Of a stretch of 64,000 nt of DNA, positions 13,736-23,951 are shown in pieces. The notes under the pieces were generated by a model that worked only from the letters and a program-made list of their open reading frames with translations, did not search any database and was not told the origin of the DNA. The number at the start of each line of letters is the position of its first letter. Position 1 is the stretch's first letter. Origin of the DNA: Baylisascaris procyonis (lineage: Eukaryota > Nematoda > Chromadorea > Rhabditida > Ascarididae); the NCBI GenBank assembly GCA_037389465.1, contig JAZARR010000236.1:868001-932000 (forward strand), given 5' to 3'. The position numbers and the translations under genes were made by a program.

Positions 13736-15171
13736 TTGTGTTTCGATTCTCTTAAGAGTAAGGAGTTCTTTCTCACCTGTAATATTTGCATTTGCGAATA
13801 TAGGATATTGATATTAAATTGAGTGCATTTGTGGCTATTTATTTTGCATTCAATAAGCGATCAGCACTGACTTGATTGCCTTATAGTTTTCGTTGATTAA
13901 TATTACATTTGTTTTTATAGATAAGTGATGAAGGGAATGAAAATGGGAAAAACGATGGACGTGCGTGACGTTGGAAGTCAAGAGTTTGGCATCGATTCTA
14001 CACAGTTGTCGATTTGGGTTAGTCGCTCATTTGAATGCTGAACTAATGAATTATTGATGAAATATTCTGCATTATTTATTTATGCTATATTAGGTATCCG
14101 AATAATTATTTATAGTCATTCGAACGACAAAAACTCATAGGGAAATGAGCTTCAATTACTTGATGGAATCGAATAGCCTGTTTACTAAAAACATCCACTA
14201 TCCAGCTGTTTAGAGAATCCGGAAAAAAAATGAAAACATCCCATAATGGTGAAAACAGATCCACTTTTTTTAAAAGTTATTTTATTTGATGTGGAAAATA
14301 TATGTTAGTTTTTACGGTAAATTCATATGAGCCCCCCTCTGTTTTCGGTCACCTCGTTTTGCAAGAGACTCTATTTTGATGGCAGCAAGAGGGGAAATGC
14401 GTTTTCTTGGTTCCATTATGCTTCAATTGTTGATGCACTTTGTTTTCAAAGCATTCAGTGTCTTATCGAAGGGTTTTCCTGTAAAAGAAGGTAGGAATGT
14501 TGTTGCCTATTCTTATCTCCTACTGACCATGGAGGACCCCAGTTGTAATTAATGGGCCTCATATGTTTTATATTTCAATTTGTGGTCACGTGCAAAAACT
14601 TTTCAAGTAGTTCATAGTGATCAAAAGACAAAAACATATTGCAAAAGCTGCAGGTCGCACGATGTTTCGTTACAGTAGATGAACCTGCTGCATAGTGGCG
14701 AACATTAGAGACTAAGCTCGAGTTCACAGACATCATGCTTATTTAGAAATATTCGGAATATATTGGTAGACTGGCTGTCAAAAGGTGCTGTTTTGTAGCG
14801 GGTTGCTTCTTTTACAGGATTTGAAAGAGATAAGGACAAACATCTTTGCGGTTAACTATGGTGAACTCATTCAATGGGCGAGTTGACCGGCGTGCTCTAA
14901 CTGATTGGCTGTGGGAATATTGCGTCCTCAACAGCCACTTCCACTCCATTTACTTCATATCCAACAGTACATTTTACGAAAGGTAATCCATTTTTTACCA
15001 GTACTGGACTATTGACTAATGGCACTGTTTTGTTTGCCCCAGATATGGGGTTTGGAGTTTTCTTTGAGAGAGATAAGAGAGACTGTCTGAGATTAACCGC
15101 AGGAAGGAGAGGAGGAGAAAACTTTGTTAAGAGTTGGGAGAAAGGAATATATAATGATGTGATATGTCCGC

Positions 15172-15398
15172 TGCAAAGTCCTACCTCACCGCCTCATCGG
15201 GCGCAGCGGTAACACTTTCCGCCTGGCAGCTACGGTAGCGGGGCCTATGCCTCAGTAGGTTCAACCATGCTACAAAGGTGCCAGGCTGCCAACCCGGGAA
15301 GGAGCAGCTCTCGCAGATTGGAGAGAGCCTCCTACACCCGAGGCTGGAGGCCAGCTAAGCGGTGGAGGCGACAGGCGGATTAATTTTTTTTTTTGCAG
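15172..15398. repeat. GC-rich structured element ending in a T tract
   Basis: A GC-rich island in an AT-rich setting, with inverted partners such as CCGCCTGGCAGC and GGTGCCAGGCTGCC. It ends in T11 followed by GCAG, which doubles as the acceptor of the exon at 15399. The composition and terminal T run resemble a non-LTR/SINE-type insertion, but no reverse transcriptase or clear Pol III boxes are visible. Family not recognised. Confidence 0.4.
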
Positions 15399-15488
15399 GT
15401 TCTCGTATCCGAGATGATTCGATGGAGATTGATGGTAGCGAGCGCTTCTTTTCGGAATGTGTGCCTTCTACAGGACGGCTGCAACCAG
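15399..15488 (+). CDS. Candidate alternative CLC exon (penultimate, long isoform)
   Basis: A 90-bp exon with a T11-GCAG acceptor and a CAG|GTAAGG donor. It reads SRIRDDSMEIDGSERFFSEC and continues with VPSTGRLQP. It needs one carried base. The last CLC exon contains an internal AAG|GTACTT site after 10456 that supplies exactly that phase; the same donor hexamer is used after the exon ending at 7689. Splicing 10295-10456 to this exon would replace the ending MPTELK-stop with a longer acidic/serine tail. The phase match is seen directly; its use as a CLC exon is inference. It could instead belong to an unrelated small gene. Confidence 0.55.
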
Positions 15489-15956
15489 GTAAGGCATTTT
15501 AACTTGAATTTACATGTGCTCATATCAGCGATATTTTTTATTTTAATTGAGGACAGAATGGAGACAGACAATAAATTGCAATTCACTTTGCAATGAAAAA
15601 ATCCTCTCAAAATTTTTTCAAGGTTTCTATTTTACTTTTTCATTTTTGCGATGAAAATCTTGCATATTTTTAAGTCATTTTTGCAGAATTTTTAGATATG
15701 CGATTGCAATCAGCAGAATGCAATGATGCAATGTGAAAAGTTAAAATACTCGGAAAGAGAGTTGCTGATGCAATACTATAAAATCTTTATTATTGAAATA
15801 TAGTAATGAACAAAATCACATCAAGCTAGATTGAAATCGATGTTTATGCAGCATTTATTTCACAGAAATTTGCAATTTGCAATTTGCGAGGTTGGTCGTT
15901 TCTACTTCCATATTTTCTGGCTTTCTAATGTAGTCTAAAATAAATGCACAGAGCAA

Positions 15957-16482
15957 GCCTATTGCTGTCATTTTGGACGTTAGAATCTTTTAATCTGTAT
16001 GTAGTTCATTCTTGAATGTTTTGCAGTGGACTGCAATGAAGAAGTGGGTGCATCAGTGGACAATACGTTCGCGCCACCAGGGGCTGCACGTGACAGTCGT
16101 GTGGAGCCATTTGCGCGGACGAGGCCTAGACGATCGCAACGCATATCAAGTCTCAATGAATAGGCCATGGTAGGTGCCTCCAAATGGTTACTTTAGCGAT
16201 CTTGATCGTAGAGGGAATCGTTTAAGGGCGTAGATCAGCTAGATTGTGACCGTAACAGTGTGCAATATGGAAGGGCCCTTACAAATATCGATTTTATTGC
16301 TATGAATAGGGTATATAAGGACCGTTACTGCCACCTCTAGCTATTCGTTCGTGTTTAATAGTGAGTTGCGATTGCTGACGTGTGGTACTCTCGGGTCCGA
16401 GTGAGGCAGAGGAATCGACTAGTGAGGGATTGTTTTATTATTGTTTTTATTGCTCGACAGCAAACCCGAAAAGGAGTTCGTG
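15957..16482 (+). mobile_element. Retroelement-like 3' end, copy A (pol-tail-like ORF plus LTR-like promoter)
   Basis: About 525 bp repeated, with 15-20% divergence by eye, at 30,823-31,310. An ORF (about 16,026-16,162) reads DCNEEVGASV then a basic end FARTRPRRSQRISSLNE and a TAG; Arg-rich tails of this kind end many LTR-element polyproteins. It is followed by GGGTATATAAGGACCG (TATA box), and the shared block ends at GACAGCAAACCCG. No integrase or RT is visible, so this is at most a remnant. The ORF is also phase-compatible as an exon after 15488, so exonisation is possible. Confidence 0.4.
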
Positions 16483-16965
16483 TTATTACAGTTAGTCTTT
16501 ATCTTTACATTTCTTTATGAATCATGCATTCATTGCCCTATTTGGATGAATAATCATATGTCGTTTGACGTAAATGTCTAGTCCAATCTCTGTTTGGGCA
16601 CGTGGCTTTAAATGACTTTTCATAAAATTTGTTCGATGTTGAAGTTGAAGTGGTGCTGATACGAATTTTTGGAATTCTATAACAAGATGCCTCGAATTGG
16701 CGAAGCATCTGACTTCGCCTTTGAGTTGTTAGTATTAGATTAGTGGTGAGGCTATTGCGATAGGCTAATTGGGGCAAATTTAAAGGGGTGTGCTGCAAGG
16801 AGCATTTCATTGTTGATGAATTAAATATATGTAATAGATGAAATGGAATGGAATAGATGTGAAATGAAATAACTGAAAACAGTTGGTGATCCTCGACTGA
16901 TATCATCACTATCTGAGAGGATGATATATGTCCAAAGCTTCTAAACTTTGGTGGGAGACTTTCCA

Positions 16966-17335
16966 GTGTGCTTAGCACTTCCACATTGAATTGTTTTATT
17001 TTTTCTTTGTAAATAAAAACTTTATAAAACATTTTCGGTGACATAGTTACGGTCTCTTTATTCAAGTATTTTGTCGTTCAATAAATTTAAGGATAATATT
17101 TTTTAAAGAACCGTACTTGTATGCTTGCCGATCTCTGACACCTTGAATGGAGCTGCTAAGTTTTGACGTTTTAAAATTTGGCTTGAAGAGTTTCTTGGAT
17201 GTTTGCCATGTGAACTGCATGAATGTATTCACCCATGCTCTGCATCTCTATCATTTCTTGAGTGTCTAATTTCGGCCCAGTAATTGACTTTCAAGTTGTT
17301 CGGCTTCATAATGAGGCGCTTATTTGAAGCATGAA
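16966..17335. repeat. Dispersed repeat R1, copy 1 (no satellite)
   Basis: Matches the block just 3' of the 42-bp array (20,478-20,845) through TTAGCACTTCC, AAACTTTATAAAACATTTTC, TTTCTTGGATGTTTGCCATG and AATTGACTTTCAAGTT. The 42-bp array is absent here. A partial copy lies at 39,740-39,925. Confidence 0.8.
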
Positions 17336-17785
17336 ACACTTATCTCTGCATTCCATAGTGTATCTGAGGGTTGTTTTTTATGGGAATATGCAAGTGGATT
17401 CTTAGAGGCAAATGGGTATAAGGCAAATGAAGCTTAATAATTTGAAGGTGGAGAGGCACTGGTGTCGTGTGCGTTGACGGAGAGTCTTCTATCGGTGGTT
17501 GGATGTGAGAGTGTGCCGTTGGAGCAGATCTCGTTCGCGACACGTGCCGTTCGAGTTCTAGATATAATGACGTCTCGATGCAAATGCTTTCACTGCTAAT
17601 AATGGCATGAACATCATCATCAATCGACTTGCAGTAATTTATTCTCTTTTATTTTTTTGGGTTGCCCATTTCAAGTGATCTACATAACGGGAGTCATTTT
17701 AATCTCGAGGTGCCCCTTATTTTTTATTCGTTACGAGCATCTCATAAAGAGTTCAATAAAACTTTATGTTTTATTTCTTGATTAG

Positions 17786-17943
17786 GACTGTTTAAAATGC
17801 CGCTTCCAAACCGGGACAAATGTAAATCCATGTTTAAGTGTCCACTGGATTGCTTCCAAGGAGAGTTAGATTCTATGCAGCCACATGGAGTAAATCGTAA
17901 CAATATGAGCTTTGCACCTTCGAGACCGGTGTCAGTCAGCTAA
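17786..17943 (+). CDS. Candidate alternative CLC terminal exon (long isoform C-terminus)
   Basis: The acceptor is TTGATTAG. The exon enters with one carried base, matching the donor phase of 15399-15488, and gives 52 residues to a TAA at 17941-17943: GLFKMPLPNRDKCKSMFKCP, then a Cys/Asn-containing tail ending SFAPSRPVSVS. There is no membrane segment and no domain I recognise. Three exons in agreeing phase (10456, 15399-15488, 17786-17943) argue for one transcript. The alternative is an independent short ORF with an ATG at 17799. Confidence 0.5.
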
Positions 17944-18412
17944 AGATAACAAATACAACAGGTTAATCCATTTTTGGTGATCCAATTGCATTTTCGGTCG
18001 TTGTTGCATTTCTGAGCAGTTATAAGCGCTTCTACTTCGATTGAAATGGATGTCTGTGCGGCTATGCTTCACTCTGAACTATGAGCCTTTCGTAGTAGGT
18101 AGTATTGACTCCCAAAAATTTTTCCATACAATTTCCGAGGTGACTGCAATATCATTCAGAGTTCGAAGGTTCGCTTGCTTGGATCGTATGGCTTGATTCC
18201 TTAAATGTGTGGATCTGTTAATGTAGCAAGTTAGTATGCGTGGTGACTCACCGAATTGAGTTGGGGGCCGACGTTGGCCTTTGAAAAAATAGGACACTTT
18301 AAGCTTCTAAATCAGTTATTGAGTTTGAGAACAGTGTGTGGCAAAACTTCATATTTTTTATGTTCTTGAAATTAGAATTTAACACATTGACTTTAAATTG
18401 GTTGTTTTGAAG

Positions 18413-18566
18413 GTGGAGGTGAAGGAGTGCAAGGCGGAGATCGAAAGCCATAAGGAGCTTCTAGTGGAGCCATGTCATCAGCAGCGTGCGGCACTTATTA
18501 AATCCCTGTTGAATTTCATCAAGCGTGCTGTACAGGACTCACAATTCGCAGACTCCGTACGACATA
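18413..18566 (+). CDS. eel-1: HUWE1/EEL-1 E3 ligase exon (block [20 protein letters not shown])
   Basis: The exon encodes [20 protein letters not shown] followed by [20 protein letters not shown] and SQFADSVRH. This matches the conserved N-terminal armadillo-like region of the giant HECT ligase HUWE1, whose human protein has [20 protein letters not shown] then a GIRH-VMDG junction. It ends with one carried base (A) at a GTAAGC donor and joins in phase to 18841-18921. No earlier HUWE1 exons lie upstream: the candidate last CLC exon ends only 470 bp away. The exons that should precede it lie at 47.8-52.2 kb. The copy at 53 kb lacks this exon. Confidence 0.88.
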
Positions 18567-18840
18567 GTAAGCTGTTCGAACTGTGTTTTTGGGGAATATA
18601 AAGATGTTTCTGTTTTTTCGAGTATAAGAGATCTTTATAGGTATTCAAGTTGTCAATTATTGAGCTTGTTGCTATGAAACATTTTGATCGTGATTAGGTG
18701 GGTCTATGAGGAAGGAGTTTGATACTCCTTACTTCTCATTTCTAGGCCGCACGTATTTCTTTTCTGTTTGCTTCTGCTTTTGATTTCCCAAAGAAATGCA
18801 CTCGATAAAGTAATTCCGAACTTGATTGTAAATGTTGCAG

Positions 18841-18921
18841 TAATGGATGGCGCACTTCCTGCAGCACTTACCCAGATTATTTCGAGGTGTGACTTCTTTG
18901 GCGCATCGCTATTCCATAATG
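18841..18921 (+). CDS. eel-1: HUWE1/EEL-1 exon (block MDGALPAALTQIISRCDFFG), copy in D
   Basis: Follows 18413-18566 in phase to give RH-IMDGALPAALTQIISRC, then DFFGASLFHN. Human HUWE1 has [25 protein letters not shown] here. It leaves one carried base at ATG|GTTTGT. The expected next HUWE1 stretch (FVFQEPSLL region in human) is not recognisable downstream. The next phase-compatible exon, at 21,091, reads into a stop. Confidence 0.85.
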
Positions 18922-19324
18922 GTTTGTTTTGTTTTGTTTCTTTAAAAGTTGACTATGCCTTAAGTTTTATTTGTTTCAACAAAATTAGTGAAGCGTTTCA
19001 AGTTGAGGCGTTTTCTATATAATGCGTATTTATAATTAACTGTTAACAAATGTAAATCATTTATTTCTCTTAAGTATTTCTTGATAGGCAAACTCTTTGG
19101 TATAATTTGCATATTCATCCCCACCGATTTGCCATTTTAGCGATCATAAAGTTTCATTTTGATGCGAATTGCTTATCATATCGTAGGCATATAACTCCTT
19201 TCTAATCAACCTTTTTAAAGTTTTATTACTATTATTGTTTTTTTTTTAATGTGAGCGCAATTTATGCCAATGTCTTTCTGAGAATGCCAACACGGTGCCG
19301 GCGCTTTAGTATAGGGTTTATAAC

Positions 19325-20467
19325 GAAGTGGGAAAAGGGCTATACTGATGGCATAAAGGGTCAAGCTGGGCGGGAGAAGGGTTATACTGACGAAACAAAG
19401 GGTTAAAGTAGGCGGGAAAAGGGTTATACTGATGGCATAAAGGGTCAAGCTGGGCGGGAGAAGGGTTATACTGACGAAACAAAGGGTCAAGGTAGGCGGG
19501 AAAAGGGTTATACTGATGGCATAAAGGGTCAAGCTGGGCGGGAGAAGGGTTGTACTGACGAAACAAAGGGTTAAAGTAGGCGGGAAAAGGGTTATACTGA
19601 TGGCATAAAGGGTCAAGCTGGGCGGGAGAAGGGTTATACTGACGAAACAAAGGGTTAAAGTAGGCGGGAAAAGGGTTATGCTGATGGCATAAAGGGTCAA
19701 GCTGGGCGGGAGAAGGGTTATACTGACGAAACAAAGGGTCAAGGTAGGCGGGAAAAGGGTTATGCTGATGGCATAAAGGGTCAAGCTGGGCGGGAGAAGG
19801 GCCATACTGATGGAATAAAGGGTCAAGGTAGGCGCGAAAAGGGCTATACTGATGGCATAAAGGGTCAAGCTAGGCGGGAGAAGGGCTATACAAATGAAAT
19901 AAAGGGTCAAGATAGGCGGGAAAAGGGTTATACTGATGGCATAAAGGGTCAAGCTGGGCGGGAGAAGGGTTATACTGACGAAACAAAGGGTCAAGGTAGG
20001 CGGGAAAAGGGTTATGCTGATGGCATAAAGGGTCAAGCTGGGCGGGAGAAGGGTTATACTGACGAAACAAAGGGTTAAAGTAGGCGGGAAAAGGGTTATG
20101 CTGATGGCATAAAGGGTCAAGCTGGGCGGGAGAAGGGTTATACTGATGGAATGAAGGGTCAAGGTAGGCGGGAAAAGGGTTATGCTGATGGCATAAAGGG
20201 TCAAGCTGGGCGGGAGAAGGGCCATACTGATGGAATAAAGGGTCAAGGTAGGCGGGAAAAGGGCTATACTGATGGCATAAAGGGTCAAGCTAGGCGGGAG
20301 AAGGGCTATACAAATGAAATAAAGGGTCAAGATAGGCGGGAAAAGGGTTATACTGATGGCATAAAGGGTCAAGCTGGGCGGGAGAAGGGCCATACTGATG
20401 GAATAATGGGTCAAGGTAGGCGGGAAAAGGGCCATACCTATGACATAAGGGTCAGACTAGGTTGGAG
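19325..20467. repeat. 42-bp tandem repeat array, about 27 copies (D)
   Basis: Two alternating 42-bp monomers form an 84-bp higher-order unit. One contains gttatactgatggcataaag and agctgggcgggag; the other contains gttatactgacgaaacaaag and aggtaggcgggaa. Because 42 is divisible by 3, frames stay open for long runs. The - strand is open for 406 codons with 14-residue repeats (LLPPSLTLYAISIT, LFPPTLTLCFVSIT). The + strand reads GYTDGIKGQAGREK, interrupted by TAA where GGGTC becomes GGGTT. I treat the ORFs as a by-product of the period, not as genes. Confidence 0.95.
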
Positions 20468-20477
20468 GCATTAACTC

Positions 20478-20845
20478 TTAGCACTTCCTCATTAAGTCGC
20501 TTTCTTTCCCTCTTTGCGAATGAAAACTTTATAAGAACATTTTCGGTGACACAATTATGGTCTTCACTCAAATATCTCAAGGTTCATTTAATTAAAAGTA
20601 ATAAAAATATTTTTTTTTAATAGAACGATATTTTCGCGCTCGCCGATTTCTGACGCATTGGATGGAGCTGTTAAGTTTTGACATTTTAAAAATATACCTT
20701 GAAGTGTTTCTTGGATGTTTGCCATGTGATTATGTGAATGTAGTCACCCATGCCCTGCGTCTCTGTCATTTCGTCAATGTCTGTCTTGGGCGCAGTAATT
20801 GACTTTCAAGTTATTCGGCTCACAATGAGCTTCACAATAATTGGC
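20478..20845. repeat. Dispersed repeat R1, copy 2 (flanks the array)
   Basis: Directly abuts the 42-bp array. It matches 16,966-17,335 and, partly, 39,740-39,925. R1 plus array may be one composite element that carries an internal satellite. Confidence 0.8.
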
Positions 20846-21090
20846 ACACCTTTTCAATCAAGCGTGTCTCCGAGTGTTTAAAAGAGTCTCATATTTCTTA
20901 CTGATGAGGTTATCTGCTTTTAATAAATTTTTATAGAAGCGCATAATGCGGCATTGTGTTTGTGCATATATCCATCCTTTCCATCTCTCTCTCCCCTTCA
21001 GCACCTTAGCATCATCTCTTCCTTTTCTGCTTTTATTGCTGCCATTTGCGAGGGCTATGTGAAAAGCAAATTGTGCTCTAATTATTTTAG

Positions 21091-21227
21091 TAAGGGAAAA
21101 CATTTTAAGGAATTTGGTGATAGCGGAAGAAGGGAATGAGGATCAACCGGTTGTTTCAACAACGGAACGTGAGGCGTTCGTCTACCATCCTCATCACAAC
21201 CTCACCGATCGTGACATCGATCACTAA
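21091..21227 (+). CDS. Unidentified exon, 44 codons to a stop (D)
   Basis: Acceptor ATTATTTTAG. With one carried G it reads V-RENILRNLVIAEEGNEDQPV then STTEREAFVYHPHHNLTDRD-IDH and TAA. Its phase fits the HUWE1 exon ending at 18921, but the residues do not resemble HUWE1. It could be a chimeric terminal exon or an internal exon using GTGAGG or GTGACA as donor. Family not recognised. Confidence 0.35.
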
Positions 21228-22013
21228 TTGCCAGGTTTATCTGTCTTCATTTCCTTGCGCTATTTGGCAATGGGAGGGGACCTCGGGTTTGGGGGTGGTA
21301 AGGGAGGAGCTTGAAATTGTAAATACTTGATTTTTAGAGGTCTCAACAGTGAGAGAGTTTTATTGCAGTTTAATGAGGATATTTCATACATGGGAAATTT
21401 AGGGAACGCTATAATCCTACGCTATGGGGCAGCAGGTTAAAATTGCATTCTTCGGTTAGCCTTGGAAAGGAAGTTTGGATGTTCTTAATTTAATTTCGGG
21501 AGCATGCATTCTACATTAGAATTAGACGCCTACCATTAGCCTGTCAATGCAGGGATAGCCAGGTGCCACACGGAAAGGTGGGTTTTTCTGTGAGTAGTAA
21601 TGATAGCAATGAACTCCCACCGTTGACGTTCTTAAAAAATCTCTTTCCTTACCTAGCTGGTATGGCGTGATTGTTAAGTGGTATTATCGAAAAGCGAGTG
21701 AAGAAAAGGAAGAAAGGGGAACGACAATTACAATAAAAAAAAAATCGAAAGTCGTCGGGAATATCTGGAACCGTTCAGTCGGAGACGTTGCTGGATGGAG
21801 TGCAAAAATGAATATTCGTTGTGAGGGAGGGAGAATGCAAGACCACACATTTATAGGAAGTTGATTGATGAAGTGTAGAAATAGGTTTAAGTTGGGGTGG
21901 CGAGCGCATGATTCTGCAGCAGTTTAACTGTTATGCTCAGCTGCTTCATTTGCTCATTTTATCGAAATTATGCTCATTTTGTATCGAAATTGGCATTGAG
22001 GGGATATTTTCAG

Positions 22014-22224
22014 TACTGCAAGTGGTGCGCAGCTGGAAGGTGTGGCGAGTACACGAGCTTCCTCGCAAAATGTATCTGCCACCCTTACGTTGACGACCGC
22101 CACGAAAGCAAGTAATGCCGTCAGTCCTACGCCCGCACGGACCGAAAACGCACTCAACGATGATGCAGTCGGAGAGAATGCAGACGCTGAGCAACAACAC
22201 GAGCATCATCCGATCGTTCGTCGG
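22014..22224 (+). CDS. Unidentified Ser/Thr/Ala-rich exon (D)
   Basis: Acceptor ATATTTTCAG, donor CGG|GTAATT; 70 codons, phase 0 at the 3' end. Low-complexity ASTRASSQNVSATLTLTTAT, then an acidic stretch NDDAVGENADAEQQHEHHP. It joins in phase to 22784-22864. Likely a disordered linker of a large protein; family unknown. Confidence 0.55.
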
Positions 22225-22783
22225 GTAATTAACATTCCTTCTCTCTTTTTGTCTTTGTTCTTTGTTATGAATGTCTGTATCCGAAAAGGATGAGGAATGT
22301 TGAGAGGAAAGGGGAGAGGTTCTGCTACATGCGTAAATCGAGGTCATTGAGAGGAAAATCCATGGTGGTGGACTTTTGAAAGAACTTTTGATAAAAGTAT
22401 ATAGGAGTACGGCAGTGGCAATGCTGTTGTATGAATAAAAAAGGCTGTTGTGTTTTTGGATGTTGTCTTTGTTGGTTTGACACCCTTGAATCCTCTATCC
22501 TCGTCCATTTTCATTTTGTTGGTTTCTTTCCTCATCGATCTGCGGGTACTTTTTTGATGTTGCTGTGTTAGATTTGTTTTTCATTTCCTTGCTGGAGAGG
22601 GTGGCTAGATGTTATGATATTATGATGATTTCGTTATTCTAATTTCGTTATTATGATTTCGTTATTGCTTGAAAATTTCGTTATTTTAACTATAAAGAAT
22701 AGGATTATTTCCGCATTCTTTTTCTAAGTTTTATGAAATATAATCCAAAGGTAATTCAAGAATTATGAAAAAAATTATTTCAG

Positions 22784-22864
22784 ACCATTCGTGATCATTG
22801 GTGCGCTTATGTCCGTGTTATTTATCAATTTGCAATTGATGCGGTACGCAATAGGCGGCCTCAA
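22784..22864 (+). CDS. Unidentified exon (TIRDHWCAYVRVIYQF) (D)
   Basis: 27 codons, phase 0 to 0: TIRDHWCAYVRVIYQFAIDA then VRNRRPQ. Acceptor ATTTCAG, donor CAA|GTAAGC. Amphipathic helical character. It lies between 22014-22224 and 22975-23052, all in one frame. Confidence 0.55.
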
Positions 22865-22974
22865 GTAAGCTGATTGCTTTTTCTTTTTTTCCCGTTTTTA
22901 TTAATTGACCAACGAATCAGTTATTTAAAGGTAATATTATGTGCCGATTTGATTAGTGTGCTACAAATATTTAG

Positions 22975-23052
22975 AAAGGTTTTTGGAAATCGGTGGTAGC
23001 ACTATCCATTATTCAGGCCGCAGACAAATTGCGCAAGCGTGGCGTCCTGTGA
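22975..23052 (+). CDS. Unidentified exon (KGFWKSVVALSIIQAADK), possibly terminal (D)
   Basis: Acceptor ATATTTAG, phase 0. Reads KGFWKSVVALSIIQAADKLR-KRGVL then TGA at 23050-23052. A possible donor (CCT|GTGAAG at 23048) would skip the stop. With the two preceding exons it makes a 122-codon run ending in a basic helix. Confidence 0.5.
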   Translation, partial: KGFWKSVVALSIIQAADKLRKRGVL

Positions 23053-23858
23053 AGGCGACTAACGGTTAGACCTCTCCAATGGATGGGAGAGAGTCATCGA
23101 GACGAACGAGGTGGCACGAACTGGACGTGACTGTGGTCGAGGGCAAGCGTGTCAATTGGGGACTTAGGAGACAGCCGCATTTTTTGCGATTAAGGACCGA
23201 TTATCGGCGTGCGATTTTGCTTGGTAAATAGTAAGTGTAATCCGATGTTTTGCATTTTTGAAGTGAGCGGTCTCGGGATTCAAAAATGAGCTCATGCCAT
23301 TAGTTCTTTTGTTTACTGTTTTGCGGGGTCACTATGTTCTAATCTATATTTCATCGCAGCTTCTTTTGTATTCCTATCTATATACTTTTCATATCTGATT
23401 GATCTGCATTATTAAATCTTGCCTCTTTCCCACTAGTGTCGGGATTTTTTTGACAGATATTCACTATTGCAGTTATTTCAGTACCTAGTTATCCAGCGTC
23501 CAACCGATATTTACCACAATTTCCACGGGTTTCTCCACTAAAGATCAATATTTTTATTTTGTTTCTTTGCACGAGTTGACAGGATCAGTGAAAACATACT
23601 TGTAATCGGTCGGTACTTGAGCTTGGAAAGGATGAAAGGTATTTTTAGTAAGGAGTGTGGAGGAAAGGGAGGAATATAACACTGCTAGCATTTTTTTTTA
23701 AATCGGCATTACATCTTCCTATTTGGCGAGTAGATAGTCTTCTTCTTTCATTGAGGTGTTATTGTAGTATATGAGTATAATTAGTCCCCTCATTTGCTTC
23801 CCTCTTACTTTGTTTTATCACTTATTTTTCACACATTGATTTGCTTTCCAGTGTTGTG

Positions 23859-23951
<93 letters not shown>

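Noticed and set aside
13928..14048. ATG-initiated frame MKGMKMGKTMDVRDVGSQEF as a new gene start
   Set aside because: Short, with no in-phase partner exon. The surrounding acceptor frames hit stops at once.
16538..17065. 175-codon - strand ORF
   Set aside because: Partly overlaps repeat R1, with low-complexity Ser/Thr content and no motif. Cannot be supported as a gene.
19215..20435. 406-codon - strand ORF (and the 430-codon one at 53,521-54,813) as a protein gene
   Set aside because: It lies within the 42-bp array, whose period is a multiple of three. The two copies end differently because of a T-run length change.
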